Source: CALMEC01 sp964393105 (GTDB taxonomy: Bacteria > Actinomycetota > Thermoleophilia > Miltoncostaeales > Miltoncostaeaceae). Taken from it: 64,000 nucleotides of DNA. The stretch covers positions 12,922-76,921 of the forward strand of contig CAYMSM010000065.1 of assembly GCA_964393105.1 (NCBI GenBank). Reading direction: 5' to 3'. Of this stretch, positions 14,505 to 23,321 are shown in pieces. Both the position numbers and the translations under genes were made by a program. The notes under the pieces were generated by a model. It saw only the letters and a list, made by a program, of their open reading frames with translations. It was not told the origin of the DNA and did no database searches. Each line of letters opens with the position of its first letter. The first letter of the stretch is position 1.

Positions 14505-17500
14505 TTGAGCAAGAGCGTGCCCGAAGACAACGTACCCGTCGTCCTGCCCAGCTTGGGCGAATCCGTGACCGAGGCCACGATCGTCGAGTGGCTCAAACAG
14601 CCAGGGGAAGCCGTGGCGCTCGACGAGGAGATCGTCGAGGTCACGTCGGACAAGGCAGACCTGCGCATCCCGTCGCCGACCGCAGGCGTGCTCGCGCGCA
14701 TCGTCGCCCAACCCGGCGACACCATCGAGATCGGCCAGATCCTGTGCGAGCTCTCCGCGAACGGCGCCCTTGCGGCGACTGACGGCGACAGGGCGTCAGC
14801 GGCGGCGCCACCGCCGAGCGCCGCCGACGCCGAGATCGCCGAGATCGTGCTGCCCAGCCTGGGCGAGTCGGTGACCGAGGCCACGATCGTCGAATGGCTC
14901 AAACAGCCCGGCGAGGCCGTCGCGCTGGACGAAGAGATCGTCGAGATCACGAGCGACAAGGCCGATCTGCGCGTGCCATCGCCGTTTGCCGGCGCGCTGA
15001 CCGAACATGTCGCCCAGCCGGGCGACACCGTCGAGATCGGCGGGCTTCTCGCACGCATCGCCGTCGGCGCCGCCGGTGCGACCGCGGGGGCGGCGGCCGC
15101 CGCCGCGTACGAGCCTGCCCCCGCGCCCGAGCGCATCGCCACAGCGGTCGGAGGCGGCCTGGCCTCACCGCTCGCGCGCCGCATCGCCGGGGCGCAGGGC
15201 GTCGACCTGGCACAGATCACCGGAAGCGGCAGCCGCGGACGTATCCAGGCCGCCGATGTCGCGGGTGCTTCCAACGGGGCGGGCGCCGCACCGCAGGCGG
15301 AGGAGGCCGTTCAACTCAAGGGCCCCCCCGCGATGCTCGCCAAGTACATGAACGAGAGCCGTGCGCTCCCGACCGCGACGACATTCCGCACGATCCCGGT
15401 CGGGACGCTCGACACGCGACGCCGCCAGATCAACGAGGCCCTCGCAGCCGCCAGCCGCAAGGAGAAGCTGTCGTTCACCCACCTCGTGGCGTGGGCGATC
15501 GTCAAGTCGGTGGAGCGGTTCCCGGTCATGTCCACCGGATTCGACGAGATTGACGGCAAGCCGCACAAGCTGGTGCGCAGCAACGTCGACATCGGGTTGG
15601 CGGTCGACGTCGAGCGCCGCGACGGCAGCCGGTCGCTCCTGGTGCCGGTCGTCCGCGCAGCCGAGACGCTCGGGTTCAGGGGGTTCGTCGAGGCGTACGA
15701 CGACCTGGTCCGGCGCACCCGCGGCGGCAACGTCGCGCCGGACGAGCTTCGCGGCGCGACCGTCAGCCTGACCAACCCCGGCGGGTTCGGCACGGTCGCC
15801 TCGGTCCCGCGCCTCATGCCCGGCCAGGGGACGATCGTGGCGACGGGATCCATCGCGCTCCCAGTGGGCTTCGAGCACGCCGACGCCAAGGCCCTCGGCA
15901 TCCAGAAGGTCATGACCGCGACGTCCACGTACGACCACCGGGTGATCCAGGGCGCCGAGAGCGGCGCGTTCCTGCGCCAGATCGACCTGTTCCTGGCCGG
16001 AGAGGACGGCTTCTACGAAGAGGTCGCCCAAAGCCTGCAGATCAGCTTGCCCCCACTCGAGCAGCCGAAGGCGCCCGAGGCCGCCCCGGCCGCATCGGTC
16101 ACGGTCGGCCCCGCTCAGGCCGTCCCTGCCGACCACCGCACCCTGCAAGCGGTGTCTGCGGCGATGTCGCTCGTCAAGGCGCACCGGCTGTACGGCCACA
16201 TGGCCGCCGACCTCGACCCCCTGGGCTACCCGCCGGTCGGCGACCCCGCGCTCGAGCCGGCATCGTTGGAGCTGACCGAGTCGATGATGAAGCTGGCGCC
16301 GGCCGACCTGCTGCGGGTGTTCATCCCGGGCCAGACGTTCGCGGATGTCTACCCGCGCATGCGCGAGACCTACTGCGGCACCATCGCCTACCAGGTCGAG
16401 CACATCTCGAGCCACGAGCAGCGCCGCTGGCTTCGCCGCGAGATCGAGAGCGGGTTCATCCGCGTCGTCATGCCCCAGGACGAGCGGATCAAGCTGCTCG
16501 AGCGGCTCGTCAACGTCGACGTGTTCGAGCGCTTCTTGCAGCGCGCGTACATCGGCCAGAAGACGTTCTCGATCGAGGGCGTGGACGCGCTCGTCCCGAT
16601 GCTCGACGAGATCATCGAGCTGTGCGCCGAGTCGGGCGCCAACCAGATCGTCATCGGCATGGCCCACCGCGGACGGCTCAACATCATCACCCACGTCGTC
16701 GGCAGGCCGATCGAGTCGATCCTGGGCGAGTTCGAGGGCATGACCGAGTCCGCCGGTGACGAGGACTGGATCGAGACCGCCGGGGACGTCAAGTACCACT
16801 TGGGCGCCGAGGGCTCGTACGTCACGTTGTCTGGTCGCCCGGTGGCGATCACGCTCGCCGCGAACCCCAGCCACCTGGAGCAGGTCAACGCGGTCGTCGA
16901 GGGCGCCACGCGCGCTCGGCAAACCGCGCGCCAGGGCCGCGAGGCCAACCACGATCCCAGCCTCGCAGTGCCGGTGCTCGTCCACGGCGACGCCGCGTTC
17001 CCCGGCCAGGGCGTCGTCGCCGAGACGCTCAACCTCAACGGGCTCACCGGCTACACGACCGGCGGCACGATTCACATCATCGCCAACAACCAGATCGGCT
17101 TCACCACCGATCCCCAGGACTCACGCTCGACCCGGTACGCGAGCGATCTGGCCAAGGGCTTCGACGTCCCGATCATCCACGTCAACGGCGACGACGTCGA
17201 AGCGTGCATCTCGGCGATCCGCCTGGCGGTGGCGTTCCGCAACAAGTTCCAGCGCGACATCCTCGTCGACCTGATCGGCTACCGCCGCCACGGCCACAAC
17301 GAGACCGACGAGCCGGCCTACACCCAGCCGGTGATGAGCCAGACGATCAAGAACCACCCGCGCCTGTACCTGGTGTACGCCACGCAACTCGTGACCGAGG
17401 GGATCGTCACGGACGTCCAAGTCGGCGAGATGGAGGCCCAGGCCAACACGAAGATGTCCCAGGCGCGCACCGCCGTCGCCGCGCTGGTGGCGCAGAACGG

Positions 17501-18761
17501 CACGGACGCCGGCCAAGCCCCGCCGCCTGCCCTCTCCCGCCGCGCGGAGGTGACCACCGCGGTCTCGGCCGAGCTGTTGCACAGCCTCAACGAGGAGCTC
17601 CTGGCGGTGCCCGAGGGGTTCACCGTCCACCCCAAGCTCGTCCCGCAGCTGGAACGTCGCCGTGAGGCGATGGGCGCCGAGGGCGGGATCCTGTGGGCGC
17701 ATGCGGAGACGCTCGCGATGGCGTCGCTCCTGGTCGACGGCGTCCCCGTTCGCCTGACCGGCCAGGACAGCGAACGCGGCACGTTCAGCCAGCGCCACCT
17801 GCGCCTGCACGACGCCGCCGAGGAGGGGTGGATGCCGTTCACCGGCAAGACCCACATCCCGATGCGCAACTTGCGGGACGCGACCGCCAGCTTCGAGGCA
17901 TTCAACAGCCCGCTGTCGGAGGCCGCGACGATCGGGTTCGAGTACGGCTACAGCACGCTCGCCCCCGAGACCCTCGTGCTGTGGGAGGCGCAGTACGGCG
18001 ACTTCGCCAACGGCGGCCAGATCATGGTGGACCAGTTCATCGCGTCGGGCCGCGCGAAGTGGGGTGAGCGGTCACGCCTGGTCATGCTGCTGCCGCACGG
18101 CTACGAGGGCAACGGCCCCGAGCACTCTTCGGCCCGGATCGAGCGGTTTCTGCAGGCGTGTGCCGAGGACAACATGCGCGTCGCCAGCCCGTCGACGGCC
18201 GACAACTACTTCCACTTGCTTCGCCGTCAGGGACTGTGGAGCGAGCTGCGACCGCTGATCGTGTTCACCCCCAAGAGCCTGCTGCGCTCGCGTGAGGCGT
18301 CGTGCCGGGTCGAGGATCTGGCCACCGACGGGTTCCAGGCGCTCATCGACGACCCGCGGGCGACGGAGCGGCGCGCCGAGGTGACCCGTCTGCTCTTGTG
18401 CTCGGGCAAGGTCTACTACGACCTGGACAACGCCGAGGCCCGGCAGGGCGCGACAGACGTCGCGATCGCTCGGCTCGAGCTGCTCTACCCGTTCGCCGGG
18501 GAGCGGCTCAAGAAGTTGTTCGCGTCATACCCGAATCTGACCGAGGTCTCGTGGATGCAGGAGGAGCCGCGCAACATGGGCGCGTGGACGTTCGTGGCGC
18601 GCCGCCTGGAGCGCATCCTGCCGTCGGACGTCACGCTCTACTACGTGGGACGCTCCGGGCGCTCGAGTCCGGCCGAGGGTTATACGCAGGCCCACAAGAC
18701 CGAGCAGCTGCGCATCGTCAGAGAGGCGTTCTCCCCCGGCGCCGACCGCGTCATTCCGTAG
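14505..18761 (+). CDS. kgd: Multifunctional 2-oxoglutarate dehydrogenase (E1/E2 fusion) with two lipoyl domains
   Basis: 1418 residues from TTG 14505 (GTG 14517 is an alternative). Domains in order: lipoyl domain 1 (~10-83, lipoyl Lys50 in TSDKAD); lipoyl domain 2 (~112-185, Lys152); an E3-binding domain (~220-258, SPLARRIAGAQGVDLAQITG); the succinyltransferase core (~275-510, catalytic YDHRVIQG near 477); and the thiamine-dependent E1 (~545-1418, with MAHRGRLN, IIANNQIGFTT, HGHNETDEPAYTQP and HGYEGNGPEHSSAR). It converts 2-oxoglutarate to succinyl-CoA in the TCA cycle. Well-studied mycobacterial and corynebacterial homologues lack the lipoyl and E3-binding parts. A lipoate-ligase-like gene follows after 4 nt. 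Confidence 0.96.
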   Translation: MSKSVPEDNVPVVLPSLGESVTEATIVEWLKQPGEAVALDEEIVEVTSDKADLRIPSPTAGVLARIVAQPGDTIEIGQILCELSANGALAATDGDRASAAAPPPSAADAEIAEIVLPSLGESVTEATIVEWLKQPGEAVALDEEIVEITSDKADLRVPSPFAGALTEHVAQPGDTVEIGGLLARIAVGAAGATAGAAAAAAYEPAPAPERIATAVGGGLASPLARRIAGAQGVDLAQITGSGSRGRIQAADVAGASNGAGAAPQAEEAVQLKGPPAMLAKYMNESRALPTATTFRTIPVGTLDTRRRQINEALAAASRKEKLSFTHLVAWAIVKSVERFPVMSTGFDEIDGKPHKLVRSNVDIGLAVDVERRDGSRSLLVPVVRAAETLGFRGFVEAYDDLVRRTRGGNVAPDELRGATVSLTNPGGFGTVASVPRLMPGQGTIVATGSIALPVGFEHADAKALGIQKVMTATSTYDHRVIQGAESGAFLRQIDLFLAGEDGFYEEVAQSLQISLPPLEQPKAPEAAPAASVTVGPAQAVPADHRTLQAVSAAMSLVKAHRLYGHMAADLDPLGYPPVGDPALEPASLELTESMMKLAPADLLRVFIPGQTFADVYPRMRETYCGTIAYQVEHISSHEQRRWLRREIESGFIRVVMPQDERIKLLERLVNVDVFERFLQRAYIGQKTFSIEGVDALVPMLDEIIELCAESGANQIVIGMAHRGRLNIITHVVGRPIESILGEFEGMTESAGDEDWIETAGDVKYHLGAEGSYVTLSGRPVAITLAANPSHLEQVNAVVEGATRARQTARQGREANHDPSLAVPVLVHGDAAFPGQGVVAETLNLNGLTGYTTGGTIHIIANNQIGFTTDPQDSRSTRYASDLAKGFDVPIIHVNGDDVEACISAIRLAVAFRNKFQRDILVDLIGYRRHGHNETDEPAYTQPVMSQTIKNHPRLYLVYATQLVTEGIVTDVQVGEMEAQANTKMSQARTAVAALVAQNGTDAGQAPPPALSRRAEVTTAVSAELLHSLNEELLAVPEGFTVHPKLVPQLERRREAMGAEGGILWAHAETLAMASLLVDGVPVRLTGQDSERGTFSQRHLRLHDAAEEGWMPFTGKTHIPMRNLRDATASFEAFNSPLSEAATIGFEYGYSTLAPETLVLWEAQYGDFANGGQIMVDQFIASGRAKWGERSRLVMLLPHGYEGNGPEHSSARIERFLQACAEDNMRVASPSTADNYFHLLRRQGLWSELRPLIVFTPKSLLRSREASCRVEDLATDGFQALIDDPRATERRAEVTRLLLCSGKVYYDLDNAEARQGATDVAIARLELLYPFAGERLKKLFASYPNLTEVSWMQEEPRNMGAWTFVARRLERILPSDVTLYYVGRSGRSSPAEGYTQAHKTEQLRIVREAFSPGADRVIP

Positions 18762-18765
18762 CCAA

Positions 18766-19482
18766 GTGACCGATCCCCCGACGTGGCGTCGGCTCGGACC
18801 GAGCCACGTCACGGCGGCGGGTGCGTTGGAACAGGGGGTCGCGCTGCTGGAGGGTGCGGCACCGGACGATCCGGCGACCCTCGCGTGGTGGCTGGTCGAC
18901 GATGACGCGCTGGTGCTCGGGCGCGGCGCGAAGGTCACCGCCGATCAGGCGGCGAGCGCGGCGGCGGGCGTCGCCGCAGTACGCCGAGCGTCCGGCGGCG
19001 GCCCGGTGCTCTGGGGACCGGACCTCGTGGCCCTGGACGTCGTCATCCCGACAGGGCACCCGCGGTTCTCGATGGATGTCGTCGGCTCGTATCGGTGGTT
19101 GGGCGAGGCGCTGGCCCGGGCGATCTCGGGTCTCGGCGCCCCGGCACGGGCGATCAGCCCTGCCGAGGCGCGGAGGGGCGACACCTCGATGGCCGCGATG
19201 GCCTGCTACGCCGCGCTGTCGCCGTGGGAAGTCGTGATCGGCGACCGCAAGGCGGTCGGGTTGTCCCAGGTACGTCGGCGCACCGGGACGTTACTGCAAG
19301 CAGGAATCCTCCTGAGCATCGACGGGGACAAGCTCGCCGAACTCCTCGACCTCGACCCGGCGACGCGACGCAAGCTCGCGAATACCCTGACCGCCCGTGC
19401 AACCGGCCTGGACGAGCACATCGCCGCCGATCACCAAGAAATCATCGACGCGGTTACCAAGGCCATCGCCGAAGCAGTGTGA
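18766..19482 (+). CDS. Lipoate-protein ligase/transferase-like protein (LplA/LipB fold)
   Basis: 238 residues from GTG 18766. RRASGGGPVLWGPDLVALDV is the RRxSGGG lipoate/ATP-binding motif. CYAALSPWEVVIGDRKAVGL followed by SQVRRRTGTLLQAGILL is the second block, with the invariant Lys near residue 162. The fold is therefore the biotin/lipoyl ligase type. It follows kgd after 4 nt, and that gene has two lipoyl-lysine sites, so the simplest reading is that it lipoylates Kgd. It could be an ATP-dependent ligase, an octanoyltransferase or an amidotransferase; sequence alone does not decide. Confidence 0.88.
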   Translation: MTDPPTWRRLGPSHVTAAGALEQGVALLEGAAPDDPATLAWWLVDDDALVLGRGAKVTADQAASAAAGVAAVRRASGGGPVLWGPDLVALDVVIPTGHPRFSMDVVGSYRWLGEALARAISGLGAPARAISPAEARRGDTSMAAMACYAALSPWEVVIGDRKAVGLSQVRRRTGTLLQAGILLSIDGDKLAELLDLDPATRRKLANTLTARATGLDEHIAADHQEIIDAVTKAIAEAV

Positions 19483-19556
19483 TCCCGGCGGCCGCCGTCA
19501 CGGCGGTGGTCTGGGGCGTGGTCATCCGGCGACTTCGTGGGACTGTTCTCACGCCG

Positions 19557-19572
19557 GTATGAAGGTGTATGA
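19557..19572 (+). promoter_or_regulatory. Direct repeats at the vapB start
   Basis: GTATGA occurs at 19557-19562 and again at 19567-19572, ten bases apart (one helical turn), overlapping the antitoxin ATG at 19569. Ribbon-helix-helix antitoxins typically bind such short repeats, so this is a candidate autoregulatory operator. Confidence 0.35.
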
Positions 19573-19805
19573 TTTCCTGCATGGCAGTTGAACGGCTCAC
19601 CGTCTCGCTGGAAGCAGAACTCGCCGTGGCTGTGCGTACCGCCGCAGAGGCAGACGAGCAGAACGTGTCCGCCTGGTTGGCCGGTGCAGCACGCCGGCAA
19701 CTCGCCGCGCGCGGGCTGGGCCAGGTCATCGCCGACTGGCAAGCCGAGCACGGTGCGTTCACAGACGATGAGCTCTCGACTGCCCGCGCACGCCTCGGTC
19801 TGTGA
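19569..19805 (+). CDS. vapB: Antitoxin, VapB-like (ribbon-helix-helix)
   Basis: 78 residues; ATG 19581 (MAVERLTVSL) is an alternative start. The beta strand VERLTVSLEAELAVAVRTAA and the helix NVSAWLAGAARRQLAARG form a ribbon-helix-helix DNA-binding unit. The C-terminal tail FTDDELSTARARLGL would wrap the toxin. It overlaps the toxin gene by 4 nt (GTGA), the usual coupling of antitoxin first, toxin second. Confidence 0.85.
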   Translation: MISCMAVERLTVSLEAELAVAVRTAAEADEQNVSAWLAGAARRQLAARGLGQVIADWQAEHGAFTDDELSTARARLGL

Positions 19806-20200
19806 CCTCGCTGGTCCTCGACGCTGGAGCATTGATCTCGCTCGACCGCAACGATCGCGGGACCTGGGCGCTATTGAGGGTCGCGGCGGACGAAGCCGCA
19901 GCAGTGTTCGCTCCGGCCGCTGCCATCGCCCAGGCCTGGCGCGGCGGCACTCGCCGAGTCCTGTTGTCTCGAGCTTTGGCGCACTGCGATGAGGTCGCCC
20001 TCGACGGCGTACGCGCGCGCGCAGCCGGAACGCTTTGCGGGCAGGCAGCCACGTCGGACATCATCGATGCATCCGTCGCGCTGACTGCGGCGGGTGCCGC
20101 CCGCAACGGCGGACCGGTGTCGATCGCGACGAGCGATCCTGCGGACATCCGCAGGTTGCTCGATGTGCTCCACGTCACAGTCCACATCGTCACGATCTGA
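19802..20200 (+). CDS. vapC: PIN-domain toxin, VapC-like
   Basis: 132 residues from GTG 19802. Acidic PIN-nuclease residues are visible: LVLDAGALISLDRND at the N-terminus, the central ATSDIIDASVALTA, and IATSDPADIRRLL near the end. Such proteins cleave RNA (often tRNA or rRNA) in a Mg2+-dependent way and are held inactive by the partner antitoxin. The gene overlaps vapB, so the two are co-translated. The RNA target cannot be inferred. Confidence 0.88.
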   Translation: MTSLVLDAGALISLDRNDRGTWALLRVAADEAAAVFAPAAAIAQAWRGGTRRVLLSRALAHCDEVALDGVRARAAGTLCGQAATSDIIDASVALTAAGAARNGGPVSIATSDPADIRRLLDVLHVTVHIVTI

Positions 20201-20648
20201 TCCGGCCGAACCCCCTGCGAGGCGGACCCGTTCTCGGCTATGAGCGCACCCAAACGATCGCTGGTGAGTGTGTCCTGTGTCTCACCCATCCTGACACGGG
20301 ACAATGCGCGGGGCTTCGCGCGGGTGTGGTCGGGCAGGCTGATGATGAGAGAGACCGCAGTTGGCGGATCGCGTCAGTGCGCGTGCAGATCGCTCTGCGC
20401 CTGGCGATCTGCAGTACCCGCAAGCATTCCCGGGGCCCGCCACCCGCCCGCGGCTGGGTGTAGCGGTCGCGACCAATGACGTTTCTCGCGGCGCGGATCG
20501 CGTCGAGGGCGTTGCTCTTGCCACGCCCGTCGCGGTCGCGCCCGGGCTGCCGGCCACGCGGAGGTCAGCGGAGGCTGCTCGCCGCGATCCCGATCACGAA
20601 CCCGTCGACCGTCCTGCGCGGGCCCCTTCATGACAACATCCCGCGCCG
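20201..20648. other. Non-coding stretch between vapC and uppP
   Basis: About 450 bp with no frame that resembles a protein. It contains a perfect 10-bp inverted repeat, TGCAGATCGC at 20385-20394 and GCGATCTGCA at 20405-20414, with a 10-nt loop and no T-tract. It also has repeated TGTC/GACA words near 20270-20305 (GTGTCTCACCCATCCTGACAC) that look like the end of an insertion element, but no transposase remains. I cannot assign a function. Confidence 0.5.
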
Positions 20649-21578
20649 GTGACCCGTTCGACACTCATCCGTCCCCGTGTCGTCGTCCCGGCCGCGATCC
20701 TCGGGTTGGCGCTGATCGTGGTGCTCGCGGCGCTCGACGCCGGCGACACGCTGCTGTCGATCCCCGAGGCGATCCTGCTGGGCCTGGTGGAGGGGCTGAC
20801 CGAATACCTCCCGGTGTCATCGACCGGGCATTTGACGGTCACCCAGCGGCTGCTCGGCCTGACCGACACCGATGCGGGCAAGGACGCAGCTGACGCCTAC
20901 GCCATCGCGATCCAGTCAGGGGCGATCGTGGCCGTTCTCGGCCTCTACCGGCGGCGCATCGCGACGGCGCTGCTCGCGGTCGCGGGGCGCGGACCGGACC
21001 CGGTGGGCGGGCGACGGCTGGCAGTCGCCATCGTCGCCGGATTCCTTCCCGCCGCGATCGCCGGGTTCCTCCTCGGCGACCTGGTCAAGGAGCACCTCTT
21101 CGGCCTGTGGCCGGTGGTCGGCGCCTGGTTCGTCGGGGGCATCGTGATCCTCGCATGGCCCCCGTCTGCCAACCGAGCCGGTCGAGCGCTCGAAGCGCTC
21201 ACCCTGCGCGACGGGCTCATCATCGGCCTCGTGCAAACGATCGCGCTGTGGCCGGGTGTCAGCCGCAGCCTCGTGGTGATCCTGGCCGGGCTCGCGATCG
21301 GGCTGAGCATCGCAGCCGCAGTGGAGTTCGCCTTCCTGCTCGGACTGGTCACCCTGGGGGCCGCGACGCTCTACGAGACGTTCGACAAGGGTGGAGTCAT
21401 CATCGACCAGTTCGGCGTGTCGGCGCCGCTCGTGGGCTTCGCTGCGGCGTTCCTGTCCGCCGCGGCGGCGGTGGTGTGGATGGTCGACTACGTGCAAAAA
21501 CGCGGGTTGGCGATCTTCGGCTGGTACCGTATTACCGTGGCCGTGGTGGTCGCAATGCTTGCGCTCACAGTGCTGTAG
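20649..21578 (+). CDS. uppP: Undecaprenyl-diphosphatase UppP/BacA
   Basis: 309 residues from GTG 20649, with about eight membrane helices. GLVEGLTEYLPVSSTGHL near residue 45 and WPGVSRS near residue 205 are the two conserved active-site loops of BacA-type phosphatases. The enzyme dephosphorylates undecaprenyl diphosphate on the outer face, recycling the lipid carrier for peptidoglycan; high expression gives bacitracin tolerance. The N-terminus carries an extra hydrophobic segment before the first conserved helix. It is a single gene, convergent with the TPP-enzyme gene. Confidence 0.95.
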   Translation: MTRSTLIRPRVVVPAAILGLALIVVLAALDAGDTLLSIPEAILLGLVEGLTEYLPVSSTGHLTVTQRLLGLTDTDAGKDAADAYAIAIQSGAIVAVLGLYRRRIATALLAVAGRGPDPVGGRRLAVAIVAGFLPAAIAGFLLGDLVKEHLFGLWPVVGAWFVGGIVILAWPPSANRAGRALEALTLRDGLIIGLVQTIALWPGVSRSLVVILAGLAIGLSIAAAVEFAFLLGLVTLGAATLYETFDKGGVIIDQFGVSAPLVGFAAAFLSAAAAVVWMVDYVQKRGLAIFGWYRITVAVVVAMLALTVL

Positions 21579-21587
21579 GCCCTCTCC

Positions 21588-23321
21588 TTACACCGGGTAC
21601 CCGACTGCGGGTGTTCTGCCGGTTACGGGGACGACCAGCACGGCCGGCCCGGACTCGGCGCGCCCCCACACGTCAGCCAACGCATCATCCAGCTGATCGC
21701 GGTGCTCGATGCGTTCGGCGCTCGCGCCGAACCCACGCGAGATCGCGACCAGGTCGATCGTGGGGTCGGTCAGCGCGAGCCCGGGCCAGTCGCCGTCGGC
21801 CCGCCCCGTGAGCCCTTCGAGCCCCGCCCGCAGGATCTCGTAACCGGAGTTGTCGGCGACCACGACCGCCACCCCCAGTCGCTCCCGCGCGGCGGTCCAC
21901 AGCGCGTGCACGCCGAACAGGAAGCTGCCGTCACCATGCACGCACATCACCCGCCGGGTAGGGTCGGCGAGCTTTGCGCCCACCGCCGCCGGCAGGCCCC
22001 ACCCGAGCGCGCTGCCACGGTGGGCGAGCCAGTTGCGTGGGGTGTTGCGCGCGCCCAGGGCCGTACGAAGCCACCGGCCCGAGGTCAGCGCCTCATCGAC
22101 GACGAGGTCATCAGGGCCGACCGCAGCAGAAATCGCAGTACAGAAGCACGCTCCAGTGATTTCTTCTCCCGCGCTCGCACCGTTGAGACGCTGGAGGGCA
22201 TCCTCTCGGAGTCGGGCTGTCTCGGTCCGAGCTCGCTTGGCACGATTCGCCGCCTCGCTCGGCTGGGGGCCGAGGCGATGAAGGTGATCGACGATTGCCT
22301 CAAGCCCGGGAGCCACCGGACACACGATGCCGACCTTGGGGCCAAACACCCGTCCGACCTCAGCCGGATCCGGGTCGAGGTGAATGAGACGGACGCGAAA
22401 ACGCCGGGAGACGTCACCCGGACTCGTGCCGAACACGCGAAACACAGGCATTCCAACAGCGAGCACAGCATCGTGCGGGTCGAGAATCGGTGCGATCTCG
22501 GACGCAAATCCCGGGAGCGGCCCGCGCCACATGGGGTTGCTCGCCGGTACCGGCACGCGCGCAGCAAATGCCTCACCCATGATCGGGGCACCGATGAGAT
22601 CGGAGATCTCCAACACCCGATCCCATGCCCGTGCGTGAGCGACCCCATCGCCGGCCAGGATGATCGGGTCGTTGGCGTTTGTGAGCATCTCGGCGGCTCG
22701 CCGGAAAAGTGCCGGGTCGGGGTCGGGAAAGCCCACTCCCACCCCCACTGACCTGCGTGGGACCGGCCCGGCCTGAATGTCCATCGGGATCGATAGCACG
22801 ACAGGCCCCCGCGGACGAGCCATCGCCTGCGTGTATGCCCATGCCAGCTGCTCAGGGAAGTTCCTTGGGTCTGAGACCTCGATGGCTGCCTTCGCAATCG
22901 GCTCAGCCAGCTTGACGAGCTCACCTCCCAGAAAGGGTGCTTGGCCCAGGAGCGACGTCACCTGCTGCCCTACGGTCACGAGCAACGGGACCCGGGCGCG
23001 CGCGGCGTTGAGGATCCCCGACATCGCGTTGGCGAGGCCGGGCTGCACGTGCACGTTGACGACACCGAGCCGGTCGCCCTGCTGCGCGTAGCCGTCGGCC
23101 ATGCCCATCACCGCGGACTCGTGGAGCCCGAGCACGTAGCGGATCCGATCCTGCCGTCCCAGCGCATCGACGAGTGGCAGCTCGGTCGAGCCGGGGTTTC
23201 CGAAGATGACCTCGACGCCCTGGTCGGCCAACCATCCCAAGAACCAATCCGAGGCATTGGACCGACCGTCCCAACGCGTCGGGGCCGGTGCCCAACCGGT
23301 CACGCGCCGTCCGGTGGTCAC
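21588..23321 (-). CDS. Thiamine-diphosphate-dependent enzyme (benzoylformate decarboxylase / acetolactate synthase-like)
   Basis: 577 residues from GTG 23321, overlapping the clpS stop as GTGA. The N-terminal Pyr domain has VEVIFGNPGSTELPLVDAL and GLHESAVMGMADGYAQ with the catalytic Glu. The C-terminal PP domain has GDGSFLFGVHALWTAARERL and VVADNSGYEILR, the Mg-ThDP site (GDG...N). Between them lies a normal central domain. Overall it resembles benzoylformate decarboxylases and orphan AHAS-large-like proteins more than true biosynthetic AHAS, and no small subunit is adjacent. The substrate is unknown. The stretch around 22.1-22.9 kb looks less GC-rich than its surroundings. Confidence 0.9.
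   Translation of the reverse strand: MTTGRRVTGWAPAPTRWDGRSNASDWFLGWLADQGVEVIFGNPGSTELPLVDALGRQDRIRYVLGLHESAVMGMADGYAQQGDRLGVVNVHVQPGLANAMSGILNAARARVPLLVTVGQQVTSLLGQAPFLGGELVKLAEPIAKAAIEVSDPRNFPEQLAWAYTQAMARPRGPVVLSIPMDIQAGPVPRRSVGVGVGFPDPDPALFRRAAEMLTNANDPIILAGDGVAHARAWDRVLEISDLIGAPIMGEAFAARVPVPASNPMWRGPLPGFASEIAPILDPHDAVLAVGMPVFRVFGTSPGDVSRRFRVRLIHLDPDPAEVGRVFGPKVGIVCPVAPGLEAIVDHLHRLGPQPSEAANRAKRARTETARLREDALQRLNGASAGEEITGACFCTAISAAVGPDDLVVDEALTSGRWLRTALGARNTPRNWLAHRGSALGWGLPAAVGAKLADPTRRVMCVHGDGSFLFGVHALWTAARERLGVAVVVADNSGYEILRAGLEGLTGRADGDWPGLALTDPTIDLVAISRGFGASAERIEHRDQLDDALADVWGRAESGPAVLVVPVTGRTPAVGYPV

Noticed and set aside
15165..17075. A 636-codon frame antisense to kgd
   Set aside because: Mirror of third-position GC in kgd; composition is Arg/Asp/Val/Leu-rich with no motif.
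20260..20310. An IS481-like element end (TGTC/GACA words near a GGGTGAGACA-type sequence)
   Set aside because: No transposase or second end in the window; the similarity is from memory and too short to claim.
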